DNA from: Paludibacteraceae bacterium
GTDB lineage: Bacteria; Bacteroidota; Bacteroidia; Bacteroidales; Paludibacteraceae
DNA: 37,683 nt
Assembly: GCA_017527495.1 (NCBI GenBank)
Contig: JAFXPY010000039.1
Span: forward strand, 1 to 37,683
Direction of reading: 5' to 3'
Part shown: positions 1-7,150 of the stretch, one piece after another
Numbering within the stretch: the first letter of the stretch is position 1
Layout: each line of letters opens with the position of its first letter
Notes under the pieces: generated by a model
Databases searched by the model: none
What the model saw: the letters and a program-made list of their open reading frames with translations, nothing else
Told to the model about the DNA's origin: nothing
Made by a program: the position numbers and the translations under genes

Positions 1-11
1 CTGAAAATTGC

Positions 12-75
12 ATATGCGGAGTTTTTTGTTAATTTGTTGTTTTTCAGGTACAAAGATACAAAAAAATCCGCATAT
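12..75. repeat. 9-bp inverted repeat around the left-edge promoter
   Basis: ATATGCGGA (12-20) and TCCGCATAT (67-75) are perfect inverted copies, 46 bp apart. They bracket the -7 box at 51-58, and the right arm lies between the -7 and -33 boxes. It could be an operator or a long-range stem, or it could be chance in A/T-rich DNA. Confidence 0.35.
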
Positions 76-82
76 TTGCAAA
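51..82 (-). promoter_or_regulatory. Bacteroidetes-type promoter for a gene off the left edge
   Basis: On the minus strand the sequence reads TTTG (82 to 79), 20 bp, then TATCTTTG (58 to 51). This fits the primary sigma factor consensus of Bacteroidetes (TTTG, 19-21 bp, TAnnTTTG). Transcription would run leftwards out of the window, so the first about 45 bases would be its 5' leader. The gene itself is not in the window. Confidence 0.55.
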
Positions 83-401
83 TATTAAAGCACTTATTTT
101 CAATAAAATACGAACTTTTTCTTATATCGAACTCACGTTATATTACCTTTATTTACTTCATTAATAAATTCTTGTTTAAAAAGCATTTTAATTGAAGAAT
201 AAAAACTATCTCCCCAAGTAGAATAATTTGAGTAAAAAAAAATAATCTTTAAATTGTCTTAATTTCTTTGTCAAAAGTTCGTCTATACATATAGAAAATT
301 TACTATATGTTAGAAATGTTTCAAGAGTAATATTTTTTTTCTAAACATTGTTTTTACACTACAAAATTACGATTTTGTCTGCGCAATCTATTTTCGTATA
401 T
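83..401. other. Gene-free A/T-rich stretch
   Basis: This stretch is very A/T-rich with frequent stops in all frames. It lies between a leftward promoter at the window edge and the 3' end of the leftward aldo/keto reductase gene. I see no gene, RNA or clear repeat here. Confidence 0.5.
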
Positions 402-435
402 AAAAAAAGGAGTTGCAATTGCAACTCTTTTTTTT
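402..435 (-). terminator. Rho-independent terminator, probably bidirectional
   Basis: GAGTTGCAATTGCAACTC (410-427) is a perfect 18-nt palindrome. It is flanked by a run of 7 A on the left and 8 T on the right, so it can end transcription from either side. It sits about 30 bp past the stop codon of the aldo/keto reductase, which it most likely serves. Confidence 0.8.
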
Positions 436-458
436 GCGTTTTTGAAATTCCAATTTTG

Positions 459-1856
459 CTATGCTTGTTTGATTATCTCAACAAATTGGTCAATGCGTTG
501 CATTTGTTTTGGTATATCAATATGTTGCGGGCAGTGTGGTGCACAATGGTTGCAACCTATGCAATGCGATGCCTGACGCAATTTGGGCACGGCACGATCG
601 TAACTAATCAAAAAATTGCGACGATTCTTGCTGAAATTTTTGTCATTCTTGTCGGTTGACGGCAGCACATCCTGACTTATACACTTGTTATAGAACGAGA
701 ATATTGCAGGTATATTCAACCCATACGGACACGGCATACAATAAATACATGCTGTGCAAGGAACTGCATTCAGAGCATATATATCATTGGCTATATCCAT
801 CAAAAACTGATGTTCGTCATGACTCAACGGCTTTAGCGGCGAATATGTCTGTATGTTCTCTTTCAAATGGTCGATATATGTCATACCACTCAAGACAGAC
901 AGCACTCCTTCAGGCGTTCCGGCAAAACGGAATGCCCATCGTGCAGCCGTACTATGCGGGTCACGCTGTTTAAGTTTTGCCACTACGGCTGCCGAGGGAC
1001 TTGCCAAACGACCGCCGAGCAATGGTTCCATAATTACGGACGGAATACCGCGTTTGTTCAATTCTTCATAGAGATAGACAGCATCAGTATTTCGAGAATT
1101 GATCTCGTTGGCATAATTCCAATCGAGATAATTCAATTCAATCTGCACAAAATCCCAGTGATATTTGCCTTCGTCATGCCATTGCAGCAATTGGTCAAAA
1201 ACCTTGACATCGCCATGATAGGAAAATCCGAGATTACGAATCCTGCCCTTCTTTTTCTGCTCTACAAGCCAGTCAAGTATGCCGTTGTCCATATAACGAC
1301 CGTTGAAAGTTTCTATAGCATTTTTTCCACCGCGGCTCATTCCTGCTCCGTGCAAAAGAAGATAGTCAATGTAGTCGGTTTGCAACTCAACAAGCGAATT
1401 TTCAAACATATCTTGCGACTCTTTCCTTTCCCATGTTGAAGGGTCGAAATTAGACAATTTTGTGGCAATATAATACTTGTTTCGGGGATGACGAGCTAAT
1501 GCAATACCTGTTGAACGCTCTGACAGACCTTGGCAATAGGCAGGACTTGTGTCGAAATAATTCACTCCATGCTCGAGTGCATAATCTACTTCTTGATTGA
1601 CCATATCTTGGTCAATGGGAGAATCAGGATTTTCACGCGCTGTTCCACCATCAACAACAGGCAATCGCATCATTCCATACCCCAACAGACTAACTCGATC
1701 TCCCGTATTAGGATTGACACGATATGTCATTGCTCCTTGTTGCTCATCTTCGTTTTCTTGACTTAGTATGGCATTGTTTTTATTGTTACAAGAGGTTGCA
1801 ACGGCTGTTGTTGCAACGGCTGCACCAAAGACTTTCAAAAATTCTCTTCTGTCCAT
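459..1856 (-). CDS. Aldo/keto reductase with C-terminal 2x[4Fe-4S] domain, Tat-type signal
   Basis: The 465-residue protein is a predicted oxidoreductase of the Fe-S-containing aldo/keto reductase group. The AKR barrel keeps the catalytic tetrad Asp102 (FDTSPAY), Tyr107, Lys133 (ATKL) and His169 (LLLHG). The C-terminal part carries two ferredoxin-like cysteine clusters, Cys367/370/373/376 and Cys432/435/438/442, each followed by a Pro as in bacterial 4Fe-4S proteins. The N-terminus (DRREFLKVFG, then an Ala-rich segment and SCN) looks like a twin-arginine signal, perhaps with a lipobox, so a folded enzyme on the far side of the inner membrane is likely. The substrate cannot be told from sequence. 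It lies downstream of the membrane polyferredoxin gene in the same direction, which suggests electrons may pass from that protein to this one; that is inference. A terminator follows at 402-435. Confidence 0.88.
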   Translation of the reverse strand: MDRREFLKVFGAAVATTAVATSCNNKNNAILSQENEDEQQGAMTYRVNPNTGDRVSLLGYGMMRLPVVDGGTARENPDSPIDQDMVNQEVDYALEHGVNYFDTSPAYCQGLSERSTGIALARHPRNKYYIATKLSNFDPSTWERKESQDMFENSLVELQTDYIDYLLLHGAGMSRGGKNAIETFNGRYMDNGILDWLVEQKKKGRIRNLGFSYHGDVKVFDQLLQWHDEGKYHWDFVQIELNYLDWNYANEINSRNTDAVYLYEELNKRGIPSVIMEPLLGGRLASPSAAVVAKLKQRDPHSTAARWAFRFAGTPEGVLSVLSGMTYIDHLKENIQTYSPLKPLSHDEHQFLMDIANDIYALNAVPCTACIYCMPCPYGLNIPAIFSFYNKCISQDVLPSTDKNDKNFSKNRRNFLISYDRAVPKLRQASHCIGCNHCAPHCPQHIDIPKQMQRIDQFVEIIKQA

Positions 1857-1931
1857 AATATATTTCTTTTTTAGTTCATCGTTGCCACTGATTTGTCATG
1901 GCAAAAGAACAAGCTTCCTTTGTTGATTTTT

Positions 1932-2036
1932 ATTCGCTTCTATTCGCTTGATTCGTTTTCTAAAAAATGTTCACAAATTTATCAAATTAAACTAATTATG
2001 CGAATCAATTCGTTTAATTCGTCAAATTCGTTTTCT
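1932..2036 (-). repeat. Two copies of the AGAAAACGAAT intergenic repeat
   Basis: On the minus strand, 1961-1932 and 2036-2008 both start AGAAAACGAAT and continue with GCGAAT- or GACGAATT-like segments. They are copies of the repeat that forms the array at 6764-7149. The right copy starts five bases after the stop of the polyferredoxin gene and the left one lies about 75 bp ahead of the aldo/keto reductase start. Both point in the direction of transcription. Confidence 0.75.
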
Positions 2037-2041
2037 AAAAA

Positions 2042-3520
2042 TTATTCAATAATTTGTTGTTCATAGCCCTCAACATATATTGCACTGAATGGTCGTGTCG
2101 GGCACATATTCTCACATGCACCGCACCCTATACATAATGATTCATCAACGACGGGCACATTGACAAATGCCGAACCGGTGAAATGCTCAACCAATTGTAT
2201 AGCACCTACAGGACATTTGCGAGCACATTGTGTGCACTCTACTCCATCAACTACCGGAATACAGTTTTGTTCTATCCACACAGCATGACCGACATGAATA
2301 TCTACTTTATTCTCGCGCTTGAATGGAAGAATAGCATCTGTGGGGCAAACGTCTGCGCATGCGGTACATTCCGGTCGGCAATAGCCATTCTCAAACGACA
2401 TATACGGCTGCATAAAATGCCCGAGGTCATTAGATGGACGCAGAACATTTGTCGGACATTTTGTAACACAGAGCTGACAGGCAGTACAGCGTTGTGCAAA
2501 CTGTTTTTGTGAAACTGCTCCTACCGGCATGATTGGCGTCTTACGAGCCGGTTCTTTTTTGTCCTCAATAACAGCCAAACCACCATCTATTTTCTTATGC
2601 GCTTGGGCACTGACAGCTGTTGTGGCAAGAAGTGCAGTACCGACAACAAATGCGCGACGTGACTCATCAGGCTGAGACTGTTCCGACTGAGCCTTCAAAC
2701 TTCCGTATGCCAACTCGTAGTGCAAAGCGTCTTTATTACATTTGTCGATACAATCGAAACAATCCACACAGCGTGAATAGTCAATAGTGTGTGTTGCGAT
2801 ATCTATTGCTGCTGCTTTGCAGTTTTTTTCACACAGACGACACCCTACACATTTATTCTCATCAATCTTAACACGATAGACAGAAAAACGAGCGAAGAAA
2901 CTGAGCAATGTACCGACAGGACATATCGTGTTGCAATAAGTACGACCATTGCGCCAACCCAAAATACCAATGACAACAAGAGTTATTGTTCCTAAAATGA
3001 TAGGAGAAAGTCCGCGAAGCCATACCTCACGACTGTAGAACATATAACTATTGTAATGCTCTGCAACAGACGCCAAGCCATTGTTAATCAACAGCACAAG
3101 AGGTTGGAATAGTCCTCCAACGATGCGTCCGAATGCGCTATATGGTTCAAGAATAGTAGTAACGAGCGGTACACCCACAATCAAGCATATTGCAAAAACG
3201 CCAAACACACTATAGCGTAATATCTTTTTTTCTTTCGAAAAAGAATAGCGATTTTTCTTGCGTTTTTTGCCAAGCCATGCAAAAAGGTCTTGAGTTATAC
3301 CAAGCGGACATATCACACTGCAATAAATACGACCAAAAATTAGAGTAATGACTATCATGACAGCCACAACACCGATATTAAGAGCCAACAAAGCAGGCAG
3401 GAATTGAATTTGTGCAGTCCATGCCAAATAGGTATGCAACACGCCGGAAATATCAAGAAAAAGCAGTGTGATTGCCAGAATCATCACCACAGCGAGACAT
3501 TGTCTAATTCGTTTCAACAT
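2042..3520 (-). CDS. NapH/MauN-type membrane polyferredoxin fused to a Tat-like ferredoxin half
   Basis: The 492-residue protein is an inner-membrane electron carrier with many iron-sulfur clusters. The N-terminal half has about five hydrophobic segments (roughly 8-27, 43-63, 103-122, 135-150 and 172-188) and two CxxxCP motifs (YCSVICP at 66-72, YCNTICP at 195-201), as in NapH/NosR-type proteins. Ferredoxin motifs follow at 224-234 and 251-261. In mid-protein, SRRAFVVG (287-294) followed by a short hydrophobic run looks like a twin-arginine signal. The second half then has cysteine motifs near 345-355, 381-392, 429-436 and 463-473, like a NapG-type soluble ferredoxin. The whole looks like a NapH-NapG type fusion. 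It likely passes electrons from the quinone pool or cytoplasm to a periplasmic partner; the partner is not proven. It is preceded by rnhB and followed by the Tat-type aldo/keto reductase. Confidence 0.85.
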   Translation of the reverse strand: MLKRIRQCLAVVMILAITLLFLDISGVLHTYLAWTAQIQFLPALLALNIGVVAVMIVITLIFGRIYCSVICPLGITQDLFAWLGKKRKKNRYSFSKEKKILRYSVFGVFAICLIVGVPLVTTILEPYSAFGRIVGGLFQPLVLLINNGLASVAEHYNSYMFYSREVWLRGLSPIILGTITLVVIGILGWRNGRTYCNTICPVGTLLSFFARFSVYRVKIDENKCVGCRLCEKNCKAAAIDIATHTIDYSRCVDCFDCIDKCNKDALHYELAYGSLKAQSEQSQPDESRRAFVVGTALLATTAVSAQAHKKIDGGLAVIEDKKEPARKTPIMPVGAVSQKQFAQRCTACQLCVTKCPTNVLRPSNDLGHFMQPYMSFENGYCRPECTACADVCPTDAILPFKRENKVDIHVGHAVWIEQNCIPVVDGVECTQCARKCPVGAIQLVEHFTGSAFVNVPVVDESLCIGCGACENMCPTRPFSAIYVEGYEQQIIE

Positions 3521-3536
3521 ATTTATTTATTATTTG

Positions 3537-3553
3537 CTCCGCATTATGCGGAG
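3537..3553 (-). other. Short hairpin between rnhB and the polyferredoxin gene
   Basis: CTCCGCATTATGCGGAG has a perfect 7-bp stem and a 3-nt loop. It has no T-run on either side, so it is not a normal terminator. It would lie in the transcript 16 bases ahead of the polyferredoxin start codon, where it could affect mRNA stability or translation. Confidence 0.45.
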
Positions 3554-3596
3554 AGTTTAACATTTTTCACAAATTTCAGCGCAGCGGTCTTTTGTT

Positions 3597-4184
3597 TTAC
3601 AAGTCTTTTGTCGTAAATGTATAAGTCAATCTATGATATGGCGAATTACCATATTTAACGACAGCAGCACGATGTGCTTTGGTAGGGTAACCTTTGTTTT
3701 TATTCCAATCGTAGATAGGAAATTCTTGATGCAACTGAAGCATATAATCGTCACGATAGGTCTTTGCAAGTACCGACGCTGCGGCGATAGACATATATGT
3801 TGCATCACCTTTGACAATAGTGCGATACGGAATAAAATTATAAGGTTTGAATTTATTGCCATCAACAAGGATATGTTGTGGTTGAGGTGTCAGTTGTTCA
3901 AGCGCGCGATGCATTGCAAGAATGGAGGCATTGAGTATATTGATTTGGTCGATTTCCTGAGCCGTAACCTGAGCAACCGCCCATGCTATTGCTTGTTGCT
4001 CTATTATAGGCCGAAGCGTGTAGCGTTGTTGTTCGGTAAGTTGTTTAGAATCATTCAATAGTTCATTGCTAAAATCAGGAGGAAGAATCACGGCTGCAGC
4101 AAATACAGAACCCGCCAAACAGCCTCGTCCCGCTTCGTCGCAACCTGCTTCAATCAAATCTTTTATCATATAGGGTTTTAGCAT
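3597..4184 (-). CDS. rnhB: Ribonuclease HII
   Basis: The 195-residue protein cleaves the RNA strand of RNA-DNA hybrids, including single ribonucleotides built into DNA. The four acidic active-site residues are visible: Asp16 and Glu17 in AGCDEAGRG, Asp108 in LVDGN, and Asp145 in AKTYRDD. The segment [20 protein letters not shown] and the motif NKGYPTKAH are typical of the family, and the length is normal for RNase HII. The start could be the ATG at 4184 or the one at residue 6; the first is taken because a promoter box lies just upstream and both leave the active site intact. The polyferredoxin gene follows 76 bp downstream in the same direction. Confidence 0.95.
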   Translation of the reverse strand: MLKPYMIKDLIEAGCDEAGRGCLAGSVFAAAVILPPDFSNELLNDSKQLTEQQRYTLRPIIEQQAIAWAVAQVTAQEIDQINILNASILAMHRALEQLTPQPQHILVDGNKFKPYNFIPYRTIVKGDATYMSIAAASVLAKTYRDDYMLQLHQEFPIYDWNKNKGYPTKAHRAAVVKYGNSPYHRLTYTFTTKDL

Positions 4185-4207
4185 ACGCTCTTGTTAAAAA
4201 TTCTTTG

Positions 4208-4215
4208 CAAAAGTA
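4208..4215 (-). promoter_or_regulatory. -7 box of a promoter for rnhB
   Basis: The minus strand reads TACTTTTG (4215 to 4208), matching TAnnTTTG, 23 bp ahead of the rnhB ATG. The -33 position holds only a T-rich match, so the promoter is supported by one box. The leader would be under 20 nt. Confidence 0.5.
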
Positions 4216-4287
4216 AGACTTTTTTTTGAAAGAGAAAAGTATGAAGTTATATTTTTCACAAAAAAGTGGTATAGAATAGCGTTATAT

Positions 4288-4353
4288 CTATTAATATGTA
4301 ACGGCTAACGCCGTTGAACACCGAGTGCCATTAATCTGCGAAACTTAAATAAG
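4288..4353 (+). repeat. Solo copy of the TAAC-loop hairpin element
   Basis: The element starts CTATTAATATGTAAC, forms the hairpin AACGGC-TAAC-GCCGTT (4300-4315), continues GAACACCGA and ends in CTGCGAAACTT. The head is identical over 15 bases to the minus strand of the 57-bp array at 30372-30624, and the whole layout matches 30702-30775. It lies in the 307-bp gap between the divergent rnhB and lipoprotein genes. Apart from this element and the two promoters, I see nothing else in that gap. Confidence 0.75.
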
Positions 4354-4407
4354 ATTATGTATATACGGCACCAATAACATGAAAAAAAGTCATTTTTTCT
4401 GTTAAAA

Positions 4408-4439
4408 TTTGTTTATTACAAGAAAAAGGTGTAATTTTG
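4408..4439 (+). promoter_or_regulatory. Promoter of the lipoprotein pair
   Basis: TTTG (4408-4411), a 20-bp gap and TAATTTTG (4432-4439) match the Bacteroidetes consensus closely. The first lipoprotein starts 52 bp further on, so the leader is about 45 nt and A/T-rich. Confidence 0.75.
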
Positions 4440-4491
4440 TAGCGGTGATAAGAAAAATAAAAAATAAACTATAAAAACAAACTTAATTATC

Positions 4492-5364
4492 ATGAAATTC
4501 AACAAACTTTTAGTATCTTTGTTAGTAGTAACAATGATTTCTTTTGTTGCGTGCAAGCGCAACGATGCAAGTGCACCAGACATGCCTAAGGTGCAAGACA
4601 CAACAGTTGTAGTTCCATCTATTCTGGACTCTGTGCCAGAAATAACGAGCGATACAATCTCTGTGTTGCAAGCAGTAAAACTCTGTAAAACATTGAAAGA
4701 TGGCGAAACAACCGACAAAGAATATTATGTCAAGGGATATGTTATTTCCAGTTCTAAATATGACGTAAAAGTACAATACAAAAATGCAACATTCCACATG
4801 GCAGACGCTACAACAGAAACAAATCTTGACAATGCATTCCTTGTATATCGTGCTAAATATCTTGAGAATTCAGATATTACTCAAGATGGTCAAGTTGCTA
4901 TAGGTGACTATGTAGTTGTTAAGACAAAACTTCAAAACTACAAAGGCAACACACCAGAGTCTGTTACCGGTGCATATATTTATCAACATAATGATGCAAA
5001 AAGTTCCGGCTCTCAAACAAGTGCGGTAGAATTCTATTGCTTTAGAGTAAAACTTGGTTCTGTAACAGCCGAAGCTGCACAAGCACTTAAAGCAGGCGAT
5101 AAAGTTGTTATTAGCGCAAAACTCATGAACTACAAAGGCAATACACCTGAAACAGTGGGCAATGAATCTGAATTTGTAAATATCAATGGCGAAATACCGG
5201 CAGATGCTATAACAGCAGAAGAAGCTCTCAATATAGCCAAAGCATTGCCTGCAGATGGCACAACAGACCAAACATACACTATTGCCGGTGAGGTAACAAA
5301 GATTGTTACTGCATTCAGCACTCAATACAACAATATTTCATTTAATATAAAAAATATTGAATAA
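4492..5364 (+). CDS. Lipoprotein with one whole and two half OB-like modules
   Basis: The 290-residue protein begins with a lipoprotein signal peptide; the lipobox SFVA-C puts the lipidated Cys at 21. Residues about 56-166 form one complete module (LQAVKLCKTLKDG, then KEYYVKGYVIS, NATFHMAD, GDYVVVKTKLQNYKGNTPE) of the kind seen in Bacteroidetes surface lipoproteins with OB-fold-like repeats. Residues 177-233 look like only the second half of another module (YCFRVKL, GDKVVISAKLMNYKGNTPE). Residues 239-290 look like only a first half (TAEEALNIAKALPADG, YTIAGEVTKIV), and the protein then stops abruptly. The paralogue 33 bp downstream has three whole modules. The function is unknown; such proteins probably sit on the cell surface or facing the periplasm. 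Internal deletion from a three-module ancestor is my inference. Confidence 0.8.
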   Translation: MKFNKLLVSLLVVTMISFVACKRNDASAPDMPKVQDTTVVVPSILDSVPEITSDTISVLQAVKLCKTLKDGETTDKEYYVKGYVISSSKYDVKVQYKNATFHMADATTETNLDNAFLVYRAKYLENSDITQDGQVAIGDYVVVKTKLQNYKGNTPESVTGAYIYQHNDAKSSGSQTSAVEFYCFRVKLGSVTAEAAQALKAGDKVVISAKLMNYKGNTPETVGNESEFVNINGEIPADAITAEEALNIAKALPADGTTDQTYTIAGEVTKIVTAFSTQYNNISFNIKNIE

Positions 5365-5397
5365 AAACACTAACTTAAAACAAATTTAATTAAAATC

Positions 5398-6624
5398 ATG
5401 AAAATCAACAAGATTGTAGCATTATTGCTCGTCGCAGCAACAGTAGCTTTCGTTGCATGCAAAAAAGAAGATCCGGTAGAGATCAAACAAACAGGCGGTG
5501 AAACACCAGTTACACCCAAAGACTCTGACTCAACAATTGTAAATCCTCCTGCACCACAAGGCGACACACTGACTGTGGCTCAAGCTCTTGAAATTTGCAA
5601 GACATTGGCAGACGGAGTGCTTTCTGACAAAGAATATTATATCAAAGGTTATGTCATTGCTAGTGATAAATATGAAGTAAGTGCCCAATTCAAAAACGCA
5701 ACATTCCATATTGCCGATGTAGCCGGAGAAACAAATCTTGACAATGCATTTCTTGTATATCGCGCCAAATATCTTGAGAGCTCAGATATCACTGAAGACA
5801 ATCAAGTTGCTGTTGGTGATGAAGTTATTATTTATTCAAAACTGCAAAACTTCAAAGGCAACACACCGGAAACAACAACTGGTGCCTACATCTACAGCCA
5901 TAACGGCAACACAAAAGCTCCTGAGGTTGTAGTTGAAGGAAAAGAAATCACTATTGCCGAAGCATTAGAAATAATTGATGGTTTGGAAGCCGGTAAATCA
6001 ACTTCTGAAAAATACATCCTTTCAGGTACAATCACGAGAGTCTTGAGTAATGAAGCCAATATGCAACAATATGGCAACATTAATTTCTACTTTGCTGACG
6101 AAAACGGAAAAGAAATCGAAGGCTATAGAATAAATGATTTGGACAATGCCAAATTCACCGTATTGCCTACAGTTGGAACAAAAGTGAAAGTTATTGGTCA
6201 GTTGATGAAATATCAAAAAGACGCTAATAGCGCAGTTGTTCCTGAAATAGCCAATGGTTGGTTATTGTCTAAAGAAGAAGGAACAATAGCTGATGGTGGT
6301 GTAAAAACTATCGCCGAGGCTTTGGAAATTATCAATGCTCTTGCAGATGGCGCATCGACAATGGAAGAATACACAATCACAGGAGAAGTAGAAAGTGTGA
6401 TTACGACACCTGAAAATGTTACTAAATATGGCAATGTTGACTTCTGGATGAAAGACGCCGATGGCAACAAGATTCAAGCCTTCCGCACAACGAAAGCTAA
6501 TGGTGGTAAAGTAACTGAAGCTCCAACTGTTGGTTCAACAGTAACAGTTAAGGGTGTTTTGACCAAATTCATGAAAAATGGTGAGGTAATTCCTGAAATC
6601 AACAAAGGTTATTTCGTTGAATAA
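5398..6624 (+). CDS. Lipoprotein with three OB-like modules
   Basis: The 408-residue protein has a lipoprotein signal peptide with lipobox FVA-C (Cys21). Three modules follow at about 57-168, 183-291 and 302-408. Each starts with an (I/V)AEALEI- or VAQALEI-type helix, then a strand rich in Y, T and G (YYIKGYV, YILSGTI, YTITGEV), then a Y-G-N-(I/V)-x-F-type or N-A-T-F strand, and closes with a GDEVIIYSKL or GSTVTVKGVL strand. This layout suggests small OB-fold-like beta barrels. The first module is closest to the first module of the neighbour upstream, so the two genes arose by duplication. They share the promoter at 4408-4439 and the terminator at 6648-6679. No catalytic residues are evident, and the role is unknown. 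Confidence 0.82.
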   Translation: MKINKIVALLLVAATVAFVACKKEDPVEIKQTGGETPVTPKDSDSTIVNPPAPQGDTLTVAQALEICKTLADGVLSDKEYYIKGYVIASDKYEVSAQFKNATFHIADVAGETNLDNAFLVYRAKYLESSDITEDNQVAVGDEVIIYSKLQNFKGNTPETTTGAYIYSHNGNTKAPEVVVEGKEITIAEALEIIDGLEAGKSTSEKYILSGTITRVLSNEANMQQYGNINFYFADENGKEIEGYRINDLDNAKFTVLPTVGTKVKVIGQLMKYQKDANSAVVPEIANGWLLSKEEGTIADGGVKTIAEALEIINALADGASTMEEYTITGEVESVITTPENVTKYGNVDFWMKDADGNKIQAFRTTKANGGKVTEAPTVGSTVTVKGVLTKFMKNGEVIPEINKGYFVE

Positions 6625-6647
6625 TAAGTCATAATCAACAACAAAAA

Positions 6648-6679
6648 AACGCTAATCTAAAATAGGTTGGCGTTTTTTT
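6648..6679 (+). terminator. Rho-independent terminator of the lipoprotein operon
   Basis: AACGCTAATCT (6648-6658) pairs with AGGTTGGCGTT (6664-6674), an 11-bp stem with two G-U pairs and a 5-nt loop, followed by T5. It lies 23 bp past the stop codon. The run of A on the left may let it also work from the other strand. Confidence 0.85.
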
Positions 6680-6713
6680 GTTGCAATAAACATTAAAATT
6701 CAAAAAAAACATG

Positions 6714-6721
6714 TAACTTTG
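6714..6721 (+). promoter_or_regulatory. Possible upstream promoter box before the repeat array
   Basis: TAACTTTG, followed by C, matches the -7 consensus, but no TTTG is found at the right distance upstream. If it is used, the whole AGAAAACGAAT array would be transcribed as a 5' leader of about 420 nt for the protease gene. Confidence 0.35.
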
Positions 6722-7049
6722 CACTCTAATGCGACGAATAGAAACGAATACAACTTATTTTTTAGAAAACGAATTAAGCGAATTGAAACTAATAATTGAT
6801 GTTAATTGATGATAATTGATGACAACTTTTAGAAAACGAATTAAGCGAATTGAAACGAATAATTGATGTTAATGATGATAATTGATGACAACAGACTTTT
6901 GAAAAGAATTAAGCGAATTGAAGCGAATAATTGATGATAATTGATGACAACAGACTTTTAGAAAACGGAATAAGCAAATTGAAGCGAATAATTGATGTTA
7001 ATTGATGATAATTGATGACAACAGACTTTTAGAAAACGAAATAAGCGAA

Positions 7050-7077
7050 TTGAAGCGAATAATTTTCTTTAATTTTG
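7050..7077 (+). promoter_or_regulatory. Promoter of the S8 protease gene
   Basis: TTG (7050-7052), 17 bp and TAATTTTG (7070-7077) give a slightly short-spaced Bacteroidetes promoter 73 bp ahead of the protease ATG. The -33 element lies inside the last full AGAAAACGAAT unit, so the repeat itself supplies part of the promoter. Confidence 0.45.
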
Positions 7078-7086
7078 GACTAAACA

Positions 7087-7111
7087 CTCTGCTTTCTCTG
7101 CTTTCTCTGCT
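7087..7111 (+). repeat. 9-bp microsatellite (CTCTGCTTT)
   Basis: Two full units and seven bases of a third, perfect in register, lie in the predicted leader of the protease gene. A change in copy number would change leader length only. Confidence 0.7.
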
Positions 7112-7150
7112 GACAACTTTTGAAAACGAATTACGAGAATTTGAAGATTA

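Larger units (their letters stand above)
6764..7149 (+). repeat. Tandem array of the 60-71 bp AGAAAACGAAT repeat
   Basis: Units start at 6764, 6831, about 6900, 6960 and 7031. A degenerate last unit occupies 7121-7149, right up to the protease start codon. A typical unit reads AGAAAACGAATTAAGCGAAT, then TGAAGCGAATAATTGATG, then two or three ATTGATGATA-like steps and GACAACAGACTTTT. Lengths vary (67, about 69, 60 and 71 bp) through loss or gain of the TTGATG steps. Two more copies lie at 1932-2036 on the other strand. No protein is encoded. The rest of the gap from 6680 holds only promoter boxes and a short CTCTGCTTT repeat. Confidence 0.9.

Noticed and set aside
867-1439. 190-codon plus-strand frame opposite the aldo/keto reductase
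   Set aside because: It is antisense to a well-supported enzyme with all catalytic residues, and its translation has no recognisable features.
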